A DNA stretch of 64,000 nucleotides. Origin: Lewinella sp. JB7 (GTDB lineage: Bacteria > Bacteroidota > Bacteroidia > Chitinophagales > Saprospiraceae). The stretch lies in the NCBI RefSeq assembly GCF_024297185.1, contig NZ_JANCTD010000004.1:1-64000 (forward strand), read 5' to 3'. A program made the translations under genes and the position numbers. This document shows, piece after piece, positions 8,029-17,058 of this stretch (position 1 is the first letter of the stretch; every line of letters begins with the position of its first letter). Below the pieces are notes generated by a model that saw nothing but the letters and a program-made list of their open reading frames with translations, ran no database searches and was not told where the DNA came from.

Positions 8029-9399
8029 TTATTTGGGTACCTTCAACTTAGGCGGGGCCGCGGGAGCAGTGGAAGTACCGGGAGCGTACAGGTCCGGTGG
8101 GAAGCCGTTGATCTGTCGCCACAGTTCGTACCAGATGGGGACATCCTTCAGCAGCACCAGGGCCGTTGCTCCGGATCCGGCGCGTAGGGCGTCGGGCCAG
8201 GGTTCGTCCGTCGGATCGGGCGCTACCATGACCCGGTACTGGCCGCTCGCGTTGATGGTGCGGTCGATGGCCACGACCTCCCCCAGATAAGTGCCGTAAC
8301 TCGTGTTGGGCCAGCCGCTGAATACGATGGCGGGCCAACCGTCGAACTGAATGTTGACCTGCTGACCGGCGCTGAGGAGCGGCAGGTCACGGGGGCGTAC
8401 GTTGATCTCCACCGCCAGCTGGTAATCCGCCGGTACGATGGTTACGACCTGCTCGCCGGCGCTCAGGTTTTCCCCGAGGCCCGCGGCCATGATCTGGGTG
8501 ATGTATCCGGACTGCGGCGCGCGCAGAAAGTACAGATCGGTACGGCGTTCGTAATTGCTGTATTCGTTTTCCAGCTTGACCAGGCCGGCTTCCGTGTCGA
8601 ACCGCCCGGACAGGGCCGAGTACCGTTCGGAATTGGCCTTGGCCAGGTCATCCCGTAGTTTGGCCTGAATGGCATTGAGTTCTACCCGGGCGTTGAGCAC
8701 CTTATTCCGGGAAGCCAGGAGGCGGTTCTCAGCACTGATGAGGTCGGCCTGGGCCTTCTGGTAAGTCAGGCGGCGATTCTCGAGTTCGGTCAGCGATTTA
8801 AGTCCCTGGGCGTATAGCTCTTCCATCCGCTCGAACTGCTCGCGGGCAACCGCGGCCGCCAGGCGGGAGGCTTCCAGGTCCATACTGTCGCTGGCAACCG
8901 TGAGCTCCGCCTGACGGACCTGGTTGCGGGCCTGTTCGGTACGCAACCGCCCGGACTCCCGCAGCGCGTTCATCTGGTCGGCCAGGGCATCGATTTTTGA
9001 TTGGTAGGACTGCACGGACATCTCCTTCGCTACGACCTGGCTGCGGGTCCGGTCCAGCAAACTGGTGTCGAAGTACTGGTCTTTCGTCTCCGTCAGCCGC
9101 AGGATGGTATCGCCGGCGGAGACGAAATCGCCCTCTCGGACGTACCATTCCGCGATCTGCCCCCCGATCACGGACTGTACCATCTGGGGGCGTTGGTCGG
9201 GCCGTAGAGTGGTGACCGTGCCCGTGGCCCGGATGTGCTGCGTCCAGGGCAGGAAGAGACAAATCACGAACAGCACCGAAAAGATCATGAGCAGCCGCAG
9301 CAGGACCCGCCCGGAACGTCGTTGTTCCACGGCCTGCAGCGAACTTAACCGTTCGCGGCTGACGTGCTGGTTGACTGAATTGTAGGAGATGTTCAGCAT
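8029..9399 (-). CDS. HlyD-type membrane fusion protein
   Basis: A 456-residue periplasmic adaptor anchored by one N-terminal membrane segment (about residues 33-51). It has a split lipoyl/beta-barrel domain (VIGGQIAEWYVREGDFVSAGDTILRL near 77-102 and FLRAPQSGYITQIMAAGLGENLSAGEQVVTIVP near 295-325) separated by about 190 residues of coiled coil. The long hairpin suits docking to a TolC trimer. A Pro/Ala-rich tail closes the protein. It lies 10 nt after the ABC transporter gene and 1 nt before the TolC-like gene, giving a complete type-I-style tripartite export set. Confidence 0.88.
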   Translation of the reverse strand: MLNISYNSVNQHVSRERLSSLQAVEQRRSGRVLLRLLMIFSVLFVICLFLPWTQHIRATGTVTTLRPDQRPQMVQSVIGGQIAEWYVREGDFVSAGDTILRLTETKDQYFDTSLLDRTRSQVVAKEMSVQSYQSKIDALADQMNALRESGRLRTEQARNQVRQAELTVASDSMDLEASRLAAAVAREQFERMEELYAQGLKSLTELENRRLTYQKAQADLISAENRLLASRNKVLNARVELNAIQAKLRDDLAKANSERYSALSGRFDTEAGLVKLENEYSNYERRTDLYFLRAPQSGYITQIMAAGLGENLSAGEQVVTIVPADYQLAVEINVRPRDLPLLSAGQQVNIQFDGWPAIVFSGWPNTSYGTYLGEVVAIDRTINASGQYRVMVAPDPTDEPWPDALRAGSGATALVLLKDVPIWYELWRQINGFPPDLYAPGTSTAPAAPPKLKVPK

Positions 9400-9409
9400 A
9401 TCGCGGGGA

Positions 9410-11101
9410 CTAGATGGTTGGGAGGCGGGATACTATGACTCCGTTTTTCAGCTTGATCACCCGATCGCAACGGGAGGCCAGGTACTTATTTCCGCTGGCG
9501 GCGATGAGCGTCCAGGGGTGCTGACGATCTACCAAAAAGTCAATAATCTCGTGACGATCGTCGCGGTCGATGGCCTCCAGGGATTGTTCCAGCAACAGCA
9601 GCCGCGGACGGTCGGCGATGGCCCGGGCCAGCAGCAGGCGTTGCACGATACTGCGCGACAGCTTATCCCCGGTCGGGTCGAGTTTTGTCTCGTAGCCCGC
9701 CGAAAGGTTACGAATGGTCGGGGCCAGGCCCAGGCTTTCCACCGCCCACTGTACGTTGGCAAAGGTGGCCCGTTCCCGCCCCATGGTGATGTTTTCCAGC
9801 ACCGTCCCCTCGAAGAGTTCCCCCTGTTTGAAGCAGGCTCCGATGATGGCGTGCAGTTCTTCCAGTCCCAGGTTGTTCCGCGGCAGACCGTTGTAGGAAA
9901 GCGATCCTTCGCTGATATCGTACAGCCCGGCAACGAGGTGCAGGAGCGTGCTCTTGCCCGCACCGTTGGGACCCGAGATCATTACCCGCTCCCCCGCCGC
10001 TACGGTCATGTTCAGATCACTGATGGTGGGTGCATTGGCGCGGGGGTAGCGGAAGGTGACCCGTTCCAGTTGTACGGTCAGTCCCTCCGTAGATTCGATC
10101 AACTCGATGGGCGAGCCCTGCACCTTATCGTCCAGTTCCAGGTCCGTGATCTGCCCGATTTTTTCCAGGCCGGTGAGTACGTCATAGATGGTCTCCAGGG
10201 ATAGGATCAGCTTCTCGACGGATGCCATGACGAACAGGATGATGATCTCGGCGGCTACGAACTGACCGATGTTCATCCGCTCTTGCATGACCAACAGGCC
10301 CCCGATGGCCAGCAAGCCCAGGGCAACGATCACCTTGAAAATTACGAGCAGCCCGTACTGACGGATCAGTACGGTAAAGTGGCTTTCCCGCGCCTCGAGG
10401 TAGCTGTCTACGTGACGGTCCATTCGCTGCAGGGCCATGTCCGTTTTCCCCGCCAACTTGAAGCTGCTGGCCGTCCGGGCGAGTTCCTCCAACCAGTGTA
10501 CGGCGGCGTATTTGTACTTCGACTCCCGCAGGCTCGTCTCCAGCCCCCGCCGCGCGGTAAAGAAGAAGATCAGTCCTACGAGTACGATCAGGATCAATCC
10601 GAATACGATGAAGAAGGGGTGGTAAACGGAAAGCAGCAGCAGACCGAAAATGACCTGGAGGCTGGCCACGGAGAAGTCGATGAGGATCTTCGACAGCCCT
10701 TTCTGCACCGTGAGCACGTCGAAGAAGCGGTTCATCAATTCCGGTCCGTAGTAATTATAAATCACGTCGGTGCGTACGCGGGGAATGCGGTAGGCAAACT
10801 CGAAGGCCGCCCGGGTAAAGATCTTTTGCTGCAAATTTTCCACCAGGCGCATCTGCTGAATCTGCAGTACGCCGATCACCGCAATACCGAAGACCACCAG
10901 GCCTACCAGTACGAGCCAGGCGGTACTGGGCCTCCCCCCCATAATGAGGTTGACGATGGCTTGGATTCCGAGCGGTAGCGACAAATTCACTACGCCGGCG
11001 AATAGGGCATACACCCATACGTTGCGGACCTCCCTGCGGTCAGGTTTCAAAAGACGCCAGAATCGTTGCAGAGGAGTAAGCGCGGATCGCAACTCGGCCA
11101 T
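9410..11101 (-). CDS. ABC exporter (membrane + ATPase) with degenerate ATPase motifs
   Basis: A 563-residue half-transporter with six membrane helices (residues ~20-310) fused to an ATPase domain. Walker A (GPNGAGKST) and the Q-loop (ACFKQGELFEGT) are intact. The signature LSGGQ reads LSRSI, the Walker B end LLLLDE reads LLLLEQ (catalytic Glu replaced by Gln) and the H-loop His is missing (IAASGNKYLASRCDRV). It has no N-terminal C39 peptidase domain. It heads the HlyD/TolC operon, so it is presumably the inner-membrane engine of an exporter of unknown cargo. It may hydrolyse ATP slowly, need a second ATPase, or belong to a Bacteroidota subfamily with altered motifs. Confidence 0.88.
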   Translation of the reverse strand: MAELRSALTPLQRFWRLLKPDRREVRNVWVYALFAGVVNLSLPLGIQAIVNLIMGGRPSTAWLVLVGLVVFGIAVIGVLQIQQMRLVENLQQKIFTRAAFEFAYRIPRVRTDVIYNYYGPELMNRFFDVLTVQKGLSKILIDFSVASLQVIFGLLLLSVYHPFFIVFGLILIVLVGLIFFFTARRGLETSLRESKYKYAAVHWLEELARTASSFKLAGKTDMALQRMDRHVDSYLEARESHFTVLIRQYGLLVIFKVIVALGLLAIGGLLVMQERMNIGQFVAAEIIILFVMASVEKLILSLETIYDVLTGLEKIGQITDLELDDKVQGSPIELIESTEGLTVQLERVTFRYPRANAPTISDLNMTVAAGERVMISGPNGAGKSTLLHLVAGLYDISEGSLSYNGLPRNNLGLEELHAIIGACFKQGELFEGTVLENITMGRERATFANVQWAVESLGLAPTIRNLSAGYETKLDPTGDKLSRSIVQRLLLARAIADRPRLLLLEQSLEAIDRDDRHEIIDFLVDRQHPWTLIAASGNKYLASRCDRVIKLKNGVIVSRLPTI

Positions 11102-11279
11102 GGGAGGGGGTTTAACGTCGGAAAGTCAGGGCGGAAAAGTAAAAAACGAAGGACTGCCGGGTTGGTTCGCGACCACGCTTCCGCGATCGGGAACGAACGG
11201 CGCTACGGTATTGGCACGACGTCGACTCGGCCAAATAACCTACGGCCTAAAACAATTGTTTCCCCTGGCCCCGGGCAAA

Positions 11280-12446
11280 TCATAGTCCGCGGGCCAAATC
11301 TGCCATGATGTCCGCCGGAGCTTCCAGGCCTACGCTCATGCGTACCAGTCCGTCGGTGATGCCTACGGCGGCCCGTTCCTCCGGGCTCAGTTTACTGTGG
11401 GTGGTCGTGGCCGGGTGGGTCAGAATCGTACGCGTATCCCCCAAATTACTGCTGCGGGTACACAGCACCGCGTTGTTCAGCAGTCGCTGGGCCGCCGCGA
11501 CTCCGCCCGCCAGTTCGAAGGTCACGATACCGCCCCCGGCCCGCATCTGCTTGCGGGCCAGCTCGTACTGGGGGTGGTCTTCCAGGAAGGGATAATGAAC
11601 GGCGGCAATTCCCGGCTGCTCCCGTAGCCACTCGGCCATCAGTAGGGCCGACCGGCAGTGCGCATCCATGCGAACGTGCAGGGTTTCGAGGCTCTTCGAA
11701 ATCACCCAGGCGTTAAAGGGCGACATGGCCGGACCGGTGTGCCTGCAGAAGAAAATCACTTGATCCATTACTTCCTCGGTTCCCAGCAAGAGTCCACCGA
11801 GTACCCTACCCTGCCCGTCCATCCACTTCGTCGCCGAGTGGGTGATGAGGTCGGCGCCGTATTCGGCGGGGCGTTGCAGGTGGGGCGTCGCGAAGCAGTT
11901 GTCGACGATGAACAGGAGGCCGTGGCTCCGACAAAACCGCCCGGCTCGTTCGAGATCCACGAGCCGCAAACCGGGATTCGAGGGCGTTTCGGTGACGAAC
12001 AATTTAGTTTCCGGGCGGACCGCGGCGTCCCACTCGTCCGGGCGGTCGGGTTCCACGTAGGTGAAACTTACTCCCCAGCGGGGCAGTATTTCAGTCAGGA
12101 TCTGGTGGGTACTTCCGAATACGGCGCGGGTGGCAACGATGTGATCGCCCTGCCGCACCAGTGCCGCCAGACTGGCAAATACGGCGCCCATTCCGGAGGA
12201 AGTGGCGAAGCCGGCCGGCATACCCTCCAGGGCGCAGGCTTTCGCGACGAGCTCGTCGACGCTCGGGTTGTTGTAGCGACTATAGATGATGCCCTCCCCG
12301 CTACCCGCGAAGGTATCGGCCATCGCTTCGGCCGAGGGAAAAGTGAAACTGCTCGTCAAAAACAGCGGAGTACTGTGTTCGCGGTACTGCGTTTGCTCCA
12401 TTTGCCCGCGGATGGCACGGGTTTCGGAGGCCTTAAGTTCGTTCAT
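11280..12446 (-). CDS. metZ: O-succinylhomoserine sulfhydrylase-like PLP enzyme
   Basis: A 388-residue Cys/Met-metabolism PLP enzyme (fold type I). The Schiff-base lysine is Lys207 in ITHSATKWMDGQGRVLGG; Asp182 (VDNCFATP) binds the pyridine nitrogen; the SRYNNPSVDELV motif near 56-67 contacts the phosphate. The DGQGRVLGG stretch after the lysine favours direct sulfhydrylases (MetZ) over cystathionine lyases. The expected role is homocysteine formation from O-succinyl- or O-acetyl-homoserine and sulfide. The gene is monocistronic, with a -7 promoter element 20 nt upstream. Methionine gamma-lyase is a less likely alternative. Confidence 0.85.
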   Translation of the reverse strand: MNELKASETRAIRGQMEQTQYREHSTPLFLTSSFTFPSAEAMADTFAGSGEGIIYSRYNNPSVDELVAKACALEGMPAGFATSSGMGAVFASLAALVRQGDHIVATRAVFGSTHQILTEILPRWGVSFTYVEPDRPDEWDAAVRPETKLFVTETPSNPGLRLVDLERAGRFCRSHGLLFIVDNCFATPHLQRPAEYGADLITHSATKWMDGQGRVLGGLLLGTEEVMDQVIFFCRHTGPAMSPFNAWVISKSLETLHVRMDAHCRSALLMAEWLREQPGIAAVHYPFLEDHPQYELARKQMRAGGGIVTFELAGGVAAAQRLLNNAVLCTRSSNLGDTRTILTHPATTTHSKLSPEERAAVGITDGLVRMSVGLEAPADIMADLARGL

Positions 12447-12465
12447 TCGTCCTTGTTAGAAAGGA

Positions 12466-12473
12466 CAAAAGTA
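12466..12473 (-). promoter_or_regulatory. -7 promoter element of metZ
   Basis: TACTTTTG on the minus strand, an exact TAnnTTTG, 19 nt before the metZ start. No clear -33 TTG stands at the right distance. The implied leader is only about a dozen bases, too short for a SAM riboswitch. Confidence 0.55.
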
Positions 12474-12474
12474 C

Positions 12475-12879
12475 CTATTTCCGGGTAGCCCGGGTATCGT
12501 AAGTGCTCAGCGTTTTGCCGGTGAGCACGTCCGCCTCGGGACCTCCCTCCAGTTGAATGTACACGTCCGTCTGGTACTCGGAGGAGTAAAACTCGATGCG
12601 CATGCCTTCGTCCGTAGCCTTCACCGAACGCAGGGTAGTCGTGCTTCCTCCGGCGACAAAAGCTCCCGCCAGTCCTTCCTCCGTTTCGGACAGGGTCAGG
12701 GTACCGGTGACGGTACCTCCGGGCGTATCACTTATCGTTACTTCCCAGTCTCCGGCGTAGGTGGCCTGCGGGGTCGGGGGGGTCAGCGTCTCCGCTACTA
12801 CGGGGGGCGGGGCGGCCGTGGTCCTGGTGGAAGAACAGCCCATCATCAGCAGGGCGAATAAGATTAGCGTGTAGCGCAT
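12475..12879 (-). CDS. Small lipoprotein, function unknown
   Basis: A 134-residue protein starting MRYTLILFALLMMGCSSTRTT, a lipoprotein signal with Cys15 as the lipidated residue. After a Pro/Thr-rich linker comes a beta-rich domain (TYAGDWEVTISDTPGGTVTGTL..., residues ~40-130) that resembles small lipid- or ligand-binding barrels, but I recognise no family. An in-frame upstream start (base 12999) is rejected because it would bury the lipoprotein signal. It lies 74 nt after hemL and 28 nt before metZ in the same direction. Confidence 0.75.
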   Translation of the reverse strand: MRYTLILFALLMMGCSSTRTTAAPPPVVAETLTPPTPQATYAGDWEVTISDTPGGTVTGTLTLSETEEGLAGAFVAGGSTTTLRSVKATDEGMRIEFYSSEYQTDVYIQLEGGPEADVLTGKTLSTYDTRATRK

Positions 12880-12953
12880 AGTGGTAAGAATAGCTGGTTT
12901 GGAAAGCACCAAATTAAGCTCTCCGGCCCATATGCGGGCGCCCGCTTTTCCGC

Positions 12954-14276
12954 TTACGCCGACCGTCCGTCCCGAAACGCGATATCCATCGCGGCGCAAA
13001 TCTTCGCTACTCCCTCCTGGAGATCCGACTCGGAATGCGCGCTGCTCACGAAACCCACCTCGTAGCCACTCGGCCCCAGGTACACACCGGTCTGCAGGAG
13101 TTCGTGGTGAATAATCTTGAAGTATCGCATGTTGGCCGCATCGATCTGATCGGCCCGCTCGATGCGGTCGGTGCCGAAGGCCAACCAGAAGATCGAACCG
13201 ACGTGGGGTACGTGCAGGGGGTAATTTCGTTCGCGGGCGTAATTCTCCACCGCGGTGGCCATTCGGTGGGTACGGTCGGCCATTCCCTCATAAAATCCGG
13301 GAGCCAGGCACTGTTCGAGGGCGGCCAGTCCGGCCGCCATAGCTACCGGGTTTGCGGACAGGGTACCCGCCTGGTAGACCGGGCCGACCGGTGCGATGTA
13401 GTCCATAATCTCCCGGCTGGCTCCGTAGGCCCCCACCGGAAAGCCTCCGCCGATCACCTTGCCGAACGTGATGATGTCGGGAGCTACCCCGTACAGGCCG
13501 GCGGCACCCTCGAAGCCCACGCGGAAGCCGGAAATCACCTCATCGAAAATCAACAGGACATCGTGTTTCCAGGCCTTCTTGCGCAGGCATTCGAGCCACG
13601 ATTTGTCCTGAATGAGCAGGCCGTTGTTGGCCGGAATGGGTTCCACGATGATGCAGGCGACCTCCCCGGCGTTGTCGCTGAGGGTGCGTTCCAGCAGTTC
13701 GCGGTCGCCCAGGGGCAGGACCAGGGTGTCGCGGGCCACGTTTTCCGGAACGCCGGCGGAAGAACTCGTTCCGAAGGTGGCCAGTCCCGAACCGGCCTTG
13801 ACGAGTAGACTGTCTACGTGACCATGGTAGCATCCGTCGAACTTAATAATCTTGGTACGCCCGGTGTAGCCCCGTGCCAGGCGTAAGGCAGACATTACAG
13901 CCTCGGTACCCGAACTGACGAACCGGAGACGTTCAACGTAGCGGTGGTTGTCCAGAATGAGTTGGCCGAGTTGGTTGCCGAGTCGATTGGGCGTACCGAA
14001 ACTGGTGCCCCGCATTACGGTATCGATGACGCGTTCCCGGATGTGGGGATTATCGTGGCCGTGAATCAGCGGGCCCCAGGAACAGCAAAAATCCAGGAAT
14101 CGGTTGCCGTCCTCATCCACCATGTGGCTGCCGTGCCCCTCCCGAATAAACAAGGGTGGACCGCTCACGCTACGGAAGGCCCGCACCGGGGAGTTGACCC
14201 CGCCGGGAAAGTACTGCTGGGCCTCTTCAAATAGGCGGGCGGACGTATCCCGCGGAATGCGCTGTTCGAATTCCAT
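12954..14276 (-). CDS. hemL: Glutamate-1-semialdehyde 2,1-aminomutase
   Basis: Converts glutamate-1-semialdehyde to 5-aminolevulinate, the C5 route to haem. With the start at MEFEQRIPRD the protein is 440 residues, normal for HemL. Lys273 in DIITFGKVIGGGFPVGAYG is the PLP lysine; FDEVISGFR (244-252) carries the cofactor Asp; SSGTEAVMSALRLARGYTGR (121-140) is the PLP-phosphate region; the N-terminal FPGGVNSPVRAF is diagnostic. An upstream in-frame start (14366) would add 30 residues unlike HemL and is rejected. Other haem genes are not nearby. Confidence 0.95.
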   Translation of the reverse strand: MEFEQRIPRDTSARLFEEAQQYFPGGVNSPVRAFRSVSGPPLFIREGHGSHMVDEDGNRFLDFCCSWGPLIHGHDNPHIRERVIDTVMRGTSFGTPNRLGNQLGQLILDNHRYVERLRFVSSGTEAVMSALRLARGYTGRTKIIKFDGCYHGHVDSLLVKAGSGLATFGTSSSAGVPENVARDTLVLPLGDRELLERTLSDNAGEVACIIVEPIPANNGLLIQDKSWLECLRKKAWKHDVLLIFDEVISGFRVGFEGAAGLYGVAPDIITFGKVIGGGFPVGAYGASREIMDYIAPVGPVYQAGTLSANPVAMAAGLAALEQCLAPGFYEGMADRTHRMATAVENYARERNYPLHVPHVGSIFWLAFGTDRIERADQIDAANMRYFKIIHHELLQTGVYLGPSGYEVGFVSSAHSESDLQEGVAKICAAMDIAFRDGRSA

Positions 14277-14672
14277 AATGATCCAATTTTGCGCAATGTT
14301 AGGCAAGCGCGGCTTAGCAGTAGTCGGATTTGCGTAAAGATGGGCGGGAAGTGATCTTCCCCACACCGCATTACTGCGTCCGGATTTTTCCGACCATTGA
14401 GAAATAATCAGTTATGTGACGAAAAATCGCCTTCTCCACGAACTTACGGCCTTCCGCATCCGCTCCACTTATACCTGGCCCGCGGCAACTGTGGTGAGTT
14501 GGGGCGTTTTTGTTCGTGTTTATATCCTGGATGCCAGCGATTTGTACACACAGATTAGAGAGACTAACCCGGTCCAGCAAGTAAGTCAGCGAGCCACATC
14601 CAACCGCCCCGTCGCGGCTCGGGTCCTATTATTAGTGTAAGTATTTGGATATCCACCCCGTAAATCCCACCA
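14277..14672. other. Divergent intergenic region, no gene seen
   Basis: A 396-bp gap between hemL (leftward) and the receiver-domain gene (rightward). It must hold both promoters, but neither strand shows a full TTG/TAnnTTTG pair near the starts. Short reading frames here lack family features and are treated as noise. Confidence 0.6.
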
Positions 14673-15086
14673 ATGTCCACGCATCGAATTTTACTGATCG
14701 AGGACGACGCGACCGAGGCTACTTTAGCCCGGCGTACCCTTAATAAGATCGACCCCACTATCGAGGTGATTCGTCTGCAGGACGGTGCCCACTTTTTAGA
14801 ATATTACGCCGACCACCAACCTAACGAAGATGTATCCCTGGCCATCATGGACTTGCACATGCCCCGCCTGAGTGGACTGCAGGTCCTCGAATCCTTGCAG
14901 GAGGGCGGTAGCCGCCCGGCCTTTCCCATCGTCATGTTTTCTTCCAGCGAGGACTCGCGGGAGGTCAGCAGGGCCTACGAACTCGGTGGGTCGGCATTCG
15001 TTACGAAACCCACTTCCGGCAGCCGCTACCGCGAGGTGCTGGAAAATATCGTCAATTTTTGGCTCTCCACTAACCGGAGGCGGTGA
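14673..15086 (+). CDS. Single-domain response regulator (Rcp1-like)
   Basis: A 137-residue receiver domain with no output domain. Acidic pocket E10-D11-D12, phospho-acceptor Asp60 (SLAIMDLHMP), switch Ser90/91 (IVMFSSSED) and Lys112 (FVTKP) are all present, so it should be phosphorylated. The long loop after strand 1 and the YADHQPNEDVS insertion before the Asp resemble phytochrome-associated Rcp1-type regulators. No histidine kinase is nearby. Its stop overlaps the next start by 4 nt (GTGA), so the two are translationally coupled. Confidence 0.92.
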   Translation: MSTHRILLIEDDATEATLARRTLNKIDPTIEVIRLQDGAHFLEYYADHQPNEDVSLAIMDLHMPRLSGLQVLESLQEGGSRPAFPIVMFSSSEDSREVSRAYELGGSAFVTKPTSGSRYREVLENIVNFWLSTNRRR

Positions 15087-15508
15087 TCTCCATCGAGTTA
15101 TGGCTGATCACCCTGGCGACCAGCTGGTTCCTCTGCGGACTCATCTGGGTGGTCCAGTTAGTGCACTACCCGGCCTTCCGGTTCGTGGCGGATTTCCCTG
15201 CTTTTCACCGGCACCATACGGCCAGCATCGGTGTAGTAGTGGGTCCACTCATGATCGTGGAGTTGCTTGCCGCGAGCCTGGTGGTTTACCGCAGCGGACT
15301 GGCCTGGACGTGGCTGATTCCCTGGTTAGCCGTGGTGGCCATTTGGGGGCAGACTTTCCTGGTTGCCGTGCCGCTGCACCGCTCGCTGAGCGGCGGCCGG
15401 GACGAGGAAGCCATTGATAAACTTATTCTGGCCAACTGGCCACGCACGGTACTATGGACCTTCAAGGCGCTATGGGTAAGCGGACTGTTTGTGCTCCGGC
15501 CCTACTAG
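15083..15508 (+). CDS. Four-helix membrane protein, function unknown
   Basis: A 141-residue integral membrane protein with about four hydrophobic helices (residues ~6-28, 47-68, 74-96, 118-138). A conserved-looking HYPAFRFV...FHRHHTASIG stretch in the first loop may bind metal or haem (several His), but that is inference. It starts at GTG overlapping the receiver gene's stop by 4 nt and lies 15 nt before pxpB. I do not recognise the family. Confidence 0.75.
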   Translation: MISIELWLITLATSWFLCGLIWVVQLVHYPAFRFVADFPAFHRHHTASIGVVVGPLMIVELLAASLVVYRSGLAWTWLIPWLAVVAIWGQTFLVAVPLHRSLSGGRDEEAIDKLILANWPRTVLWTFKALWVSGLFVLRPY

Positions 15509-15523
15509 GCTTACCTTACACGG

Positions 15524-16213
15524 GTGAGACGACCCCGGCGGATACTTCCTTACGGCCCCGCAGCACTCCTGCTCGAATGGGAGCAACGAATCGCCACCGA
15601 TATCAATCTTGGCGTACATGCCTATGCATCCGCCATCCGAATCCTTACCGGTGTCGCGGAATGCATTCCCGGCTATGCCTCCCTGTTGGTCCGTTACCGG
15701 CCGACCGAGATTTCCGGTTATGACCTCTGCGAACGACTGCTGGACCTACCCGTTCGTTCCGCAGGCGAGGCGGCCGGGTACTTACACGAACTGCCGGTGT
15801 GCTACGCTCATCCCTTTGCTCCCGACCTTCCGGGTGCCGCACGAAAACTGGGCCTGACCGATCAGGAACTCATCGCCCAACATACGGAAACCCGTTACCA
15901 CGTCTACCTGATCGGGTTTCGTCCCGGCTTCGCCTTCATGGGGGAGGTGCCGGAAGCGATACGGATTGCCCGCCGGAGTTCGCCCCGTACGCGAGTACCG
16001 GCCGGATCCGTCGGCATCGCGGGTGGACAGACCGGCATCTACCCGGAGGAATCCCCCGGGGGATGGCAACTGATCGGACGCTGTCCCCTACCCCTACTTT
16101 CTGTGGAAGGGACTACCCGCCTGCGGGCCGGAGACCAGGTAAGCTTCCGCGCGGTAAGCGAGGAAGAGTATCATCACTTATCAGAATTTCCCTCCCCTTG
16201 GCCCGCTCGCTGA
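15524..16213 (+). CDS. pxpB: 5-oxoprolinase subunit B (KipI family)
   Basis: A 229-residue protein carrying the PxpB/KipI signatures GFRPGFAFMGE (131-141), SPRTRVPAGSVGIAGGQTG (153-171) and GGWQLIGRCPLPL (179-191). With PxpC and PxpA it forms the ATP-dependent 5-oxoprolinase that recycles pyroglutamate to glutamate; the KipI/KipA pair of Bacillus also modulates a sporulation kinase. It starts at GTG 15 nt after the membrane-protein gene and overlaps the start of pxpC. A pxpA (LamB/YcsF) gene is not found nearby. Confidence 0.9.
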   Translation: MRRPRRILPYGPAALLLEWEQRIATDINLGVHAYASAIRILTGVAECIPGYASLLVRYRPTEISGYDLCERLLDLPVRSAGEAAGYLHELPVCYAHPFAPDLPGAARKLGLTDQELIAQHTETRYHVYLIGFRPGFAFMGEVPEAIRIARRSSPRTRVPAGSVGIAGGQTGIYPEESPGGWQLIGRCPLPLLSVEGTTRLRAGDQVSFRAVSEEEYHHLSEFPSPWPAR

Positions 16214-17058
16214 CGCTTACCTGCTGCGGAAGTGGCGCCGGTGCCTACCTGGTGGATGGTGGGCGTGCGGGGTACGGGGACCGCGGCATCCCGTCCGGTG
16301 GCCCGGCCGACGCATTCAGCGCCCGTGCGGCGAATCATTTGCTCGACCAACCTGCTCATCACTGCTGTCTGGAAATCACCCTGCACGGCGGGCGGTGGCT
16401 CCTCGAGGGCACCGGCCAGATGGCTATCACCGGCGCGGATATGAATTGGCGTCTCAATGGTAGTCCGGTAGACCACCACCAGGTACACTACCTGGACGGT
16501 GCTTACTTACTGACGGGAGGGGTAGCTGCCCGGGGTTGTCGGAGCTACCTGGGGATACGCGGGGACTGGAATGCAACACGGATACTGGGCAGCGTAGAGG
16601 CGGGGCTACCCGGAACCGCCCGAGTGACGCGCGGTTTTACGGTCGACGTCATTTCCGCTGAGGAAGCTCCGTTCCGTAGTGACTGGCCACGCTGGGATGC
16701 CCTGACCGGCACCGCGGTGCTGCACGCACACCCCGGCCCCGAGTGGCCGTGGCTCAATGTACGGGAGCGGCAGTGGCTGCTGCAGTCGGTCTTTACCGTC
16801 GATGCTGACTCTAACCGCCAGGGGATCCGTCTGCGGACTCCGGCCGGCGAGTCGTTCCCCCTGCCCTCCATGATCAGTTCACCGGTCCTCCCGGGTACGG
16901 TGCAGCTGACGTCGAACGGACCGATCTTACTCGGACCGGAGGCCCAGACCGTGGGTGGATATCCGCGGGTGCTGCTGGTGAATAATCTGGGCGATGCCTA
17001 CCAACTTCGTCCCGGTCAGTCACTACGCTTCCAGCAAATCTCCCGAGCGCCTGCTTAG
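16198..17058 (+). CDS. pxpC: 5-oxoprolinase subunit C (KipA family)
   Basis: About 286 residues of PxpC/KipA. The N-terminal GAGAYLVDGGRAGYGDRGIPSGGPAD aligns with the family start GLLTTVQDLGRPGY...GVPVSGAMD, and YLGIRG.., GPEW and PILLGPEAQTVGGYPRV match later family motifs. There is no ATG at the right place. I chose TTG at 16198, giving a 16-nt overlap with pxpB; the open frame reaches back to 15799 but that part is only a shadow of pxpB. Together with PxpB it should form the carboxylase-like half of 5-oxoprolinase. The convergent glucosaminidase gene overlaps its end by 4 nt. Confidence 0.85.
   Translation: MARSLTLTCCGSGAGAYLVDGGRAGYGDRGIPSGGPADAFSARAANHLLDQPAHHCCLEITLHGGRWLLEGTGQMAITGADMNWRLNGSPVDHHQVHYLDGAYLLTGGVAARGCRSYLGIRGDWNATRILGSVEAGLPGTARVTRGFTVDVISAEEAPFRSDWPRWDALTGTAVLHAHPGPEWPWLNVRERQWLLQSVFTVDADSNRQGIRLRTPAGESFPLPSMISSPVLPGTVQLTSNGPILLGPEAQTVGGYPRVLLVNNLGDAYQLRPGQSLRFQQISRAPA

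Noticed and set aside
12447-12473. SAM riboswitch before metZ
   Set aside because: The implied leader from the -7 element to the start is far too short.
15799-16197. An N-terminal extension of pxpC
   Set aside because: It lies inside pxpB in another frame, and PxpC homologues begin near the LTLTCCGSGAGAYLV stretch.
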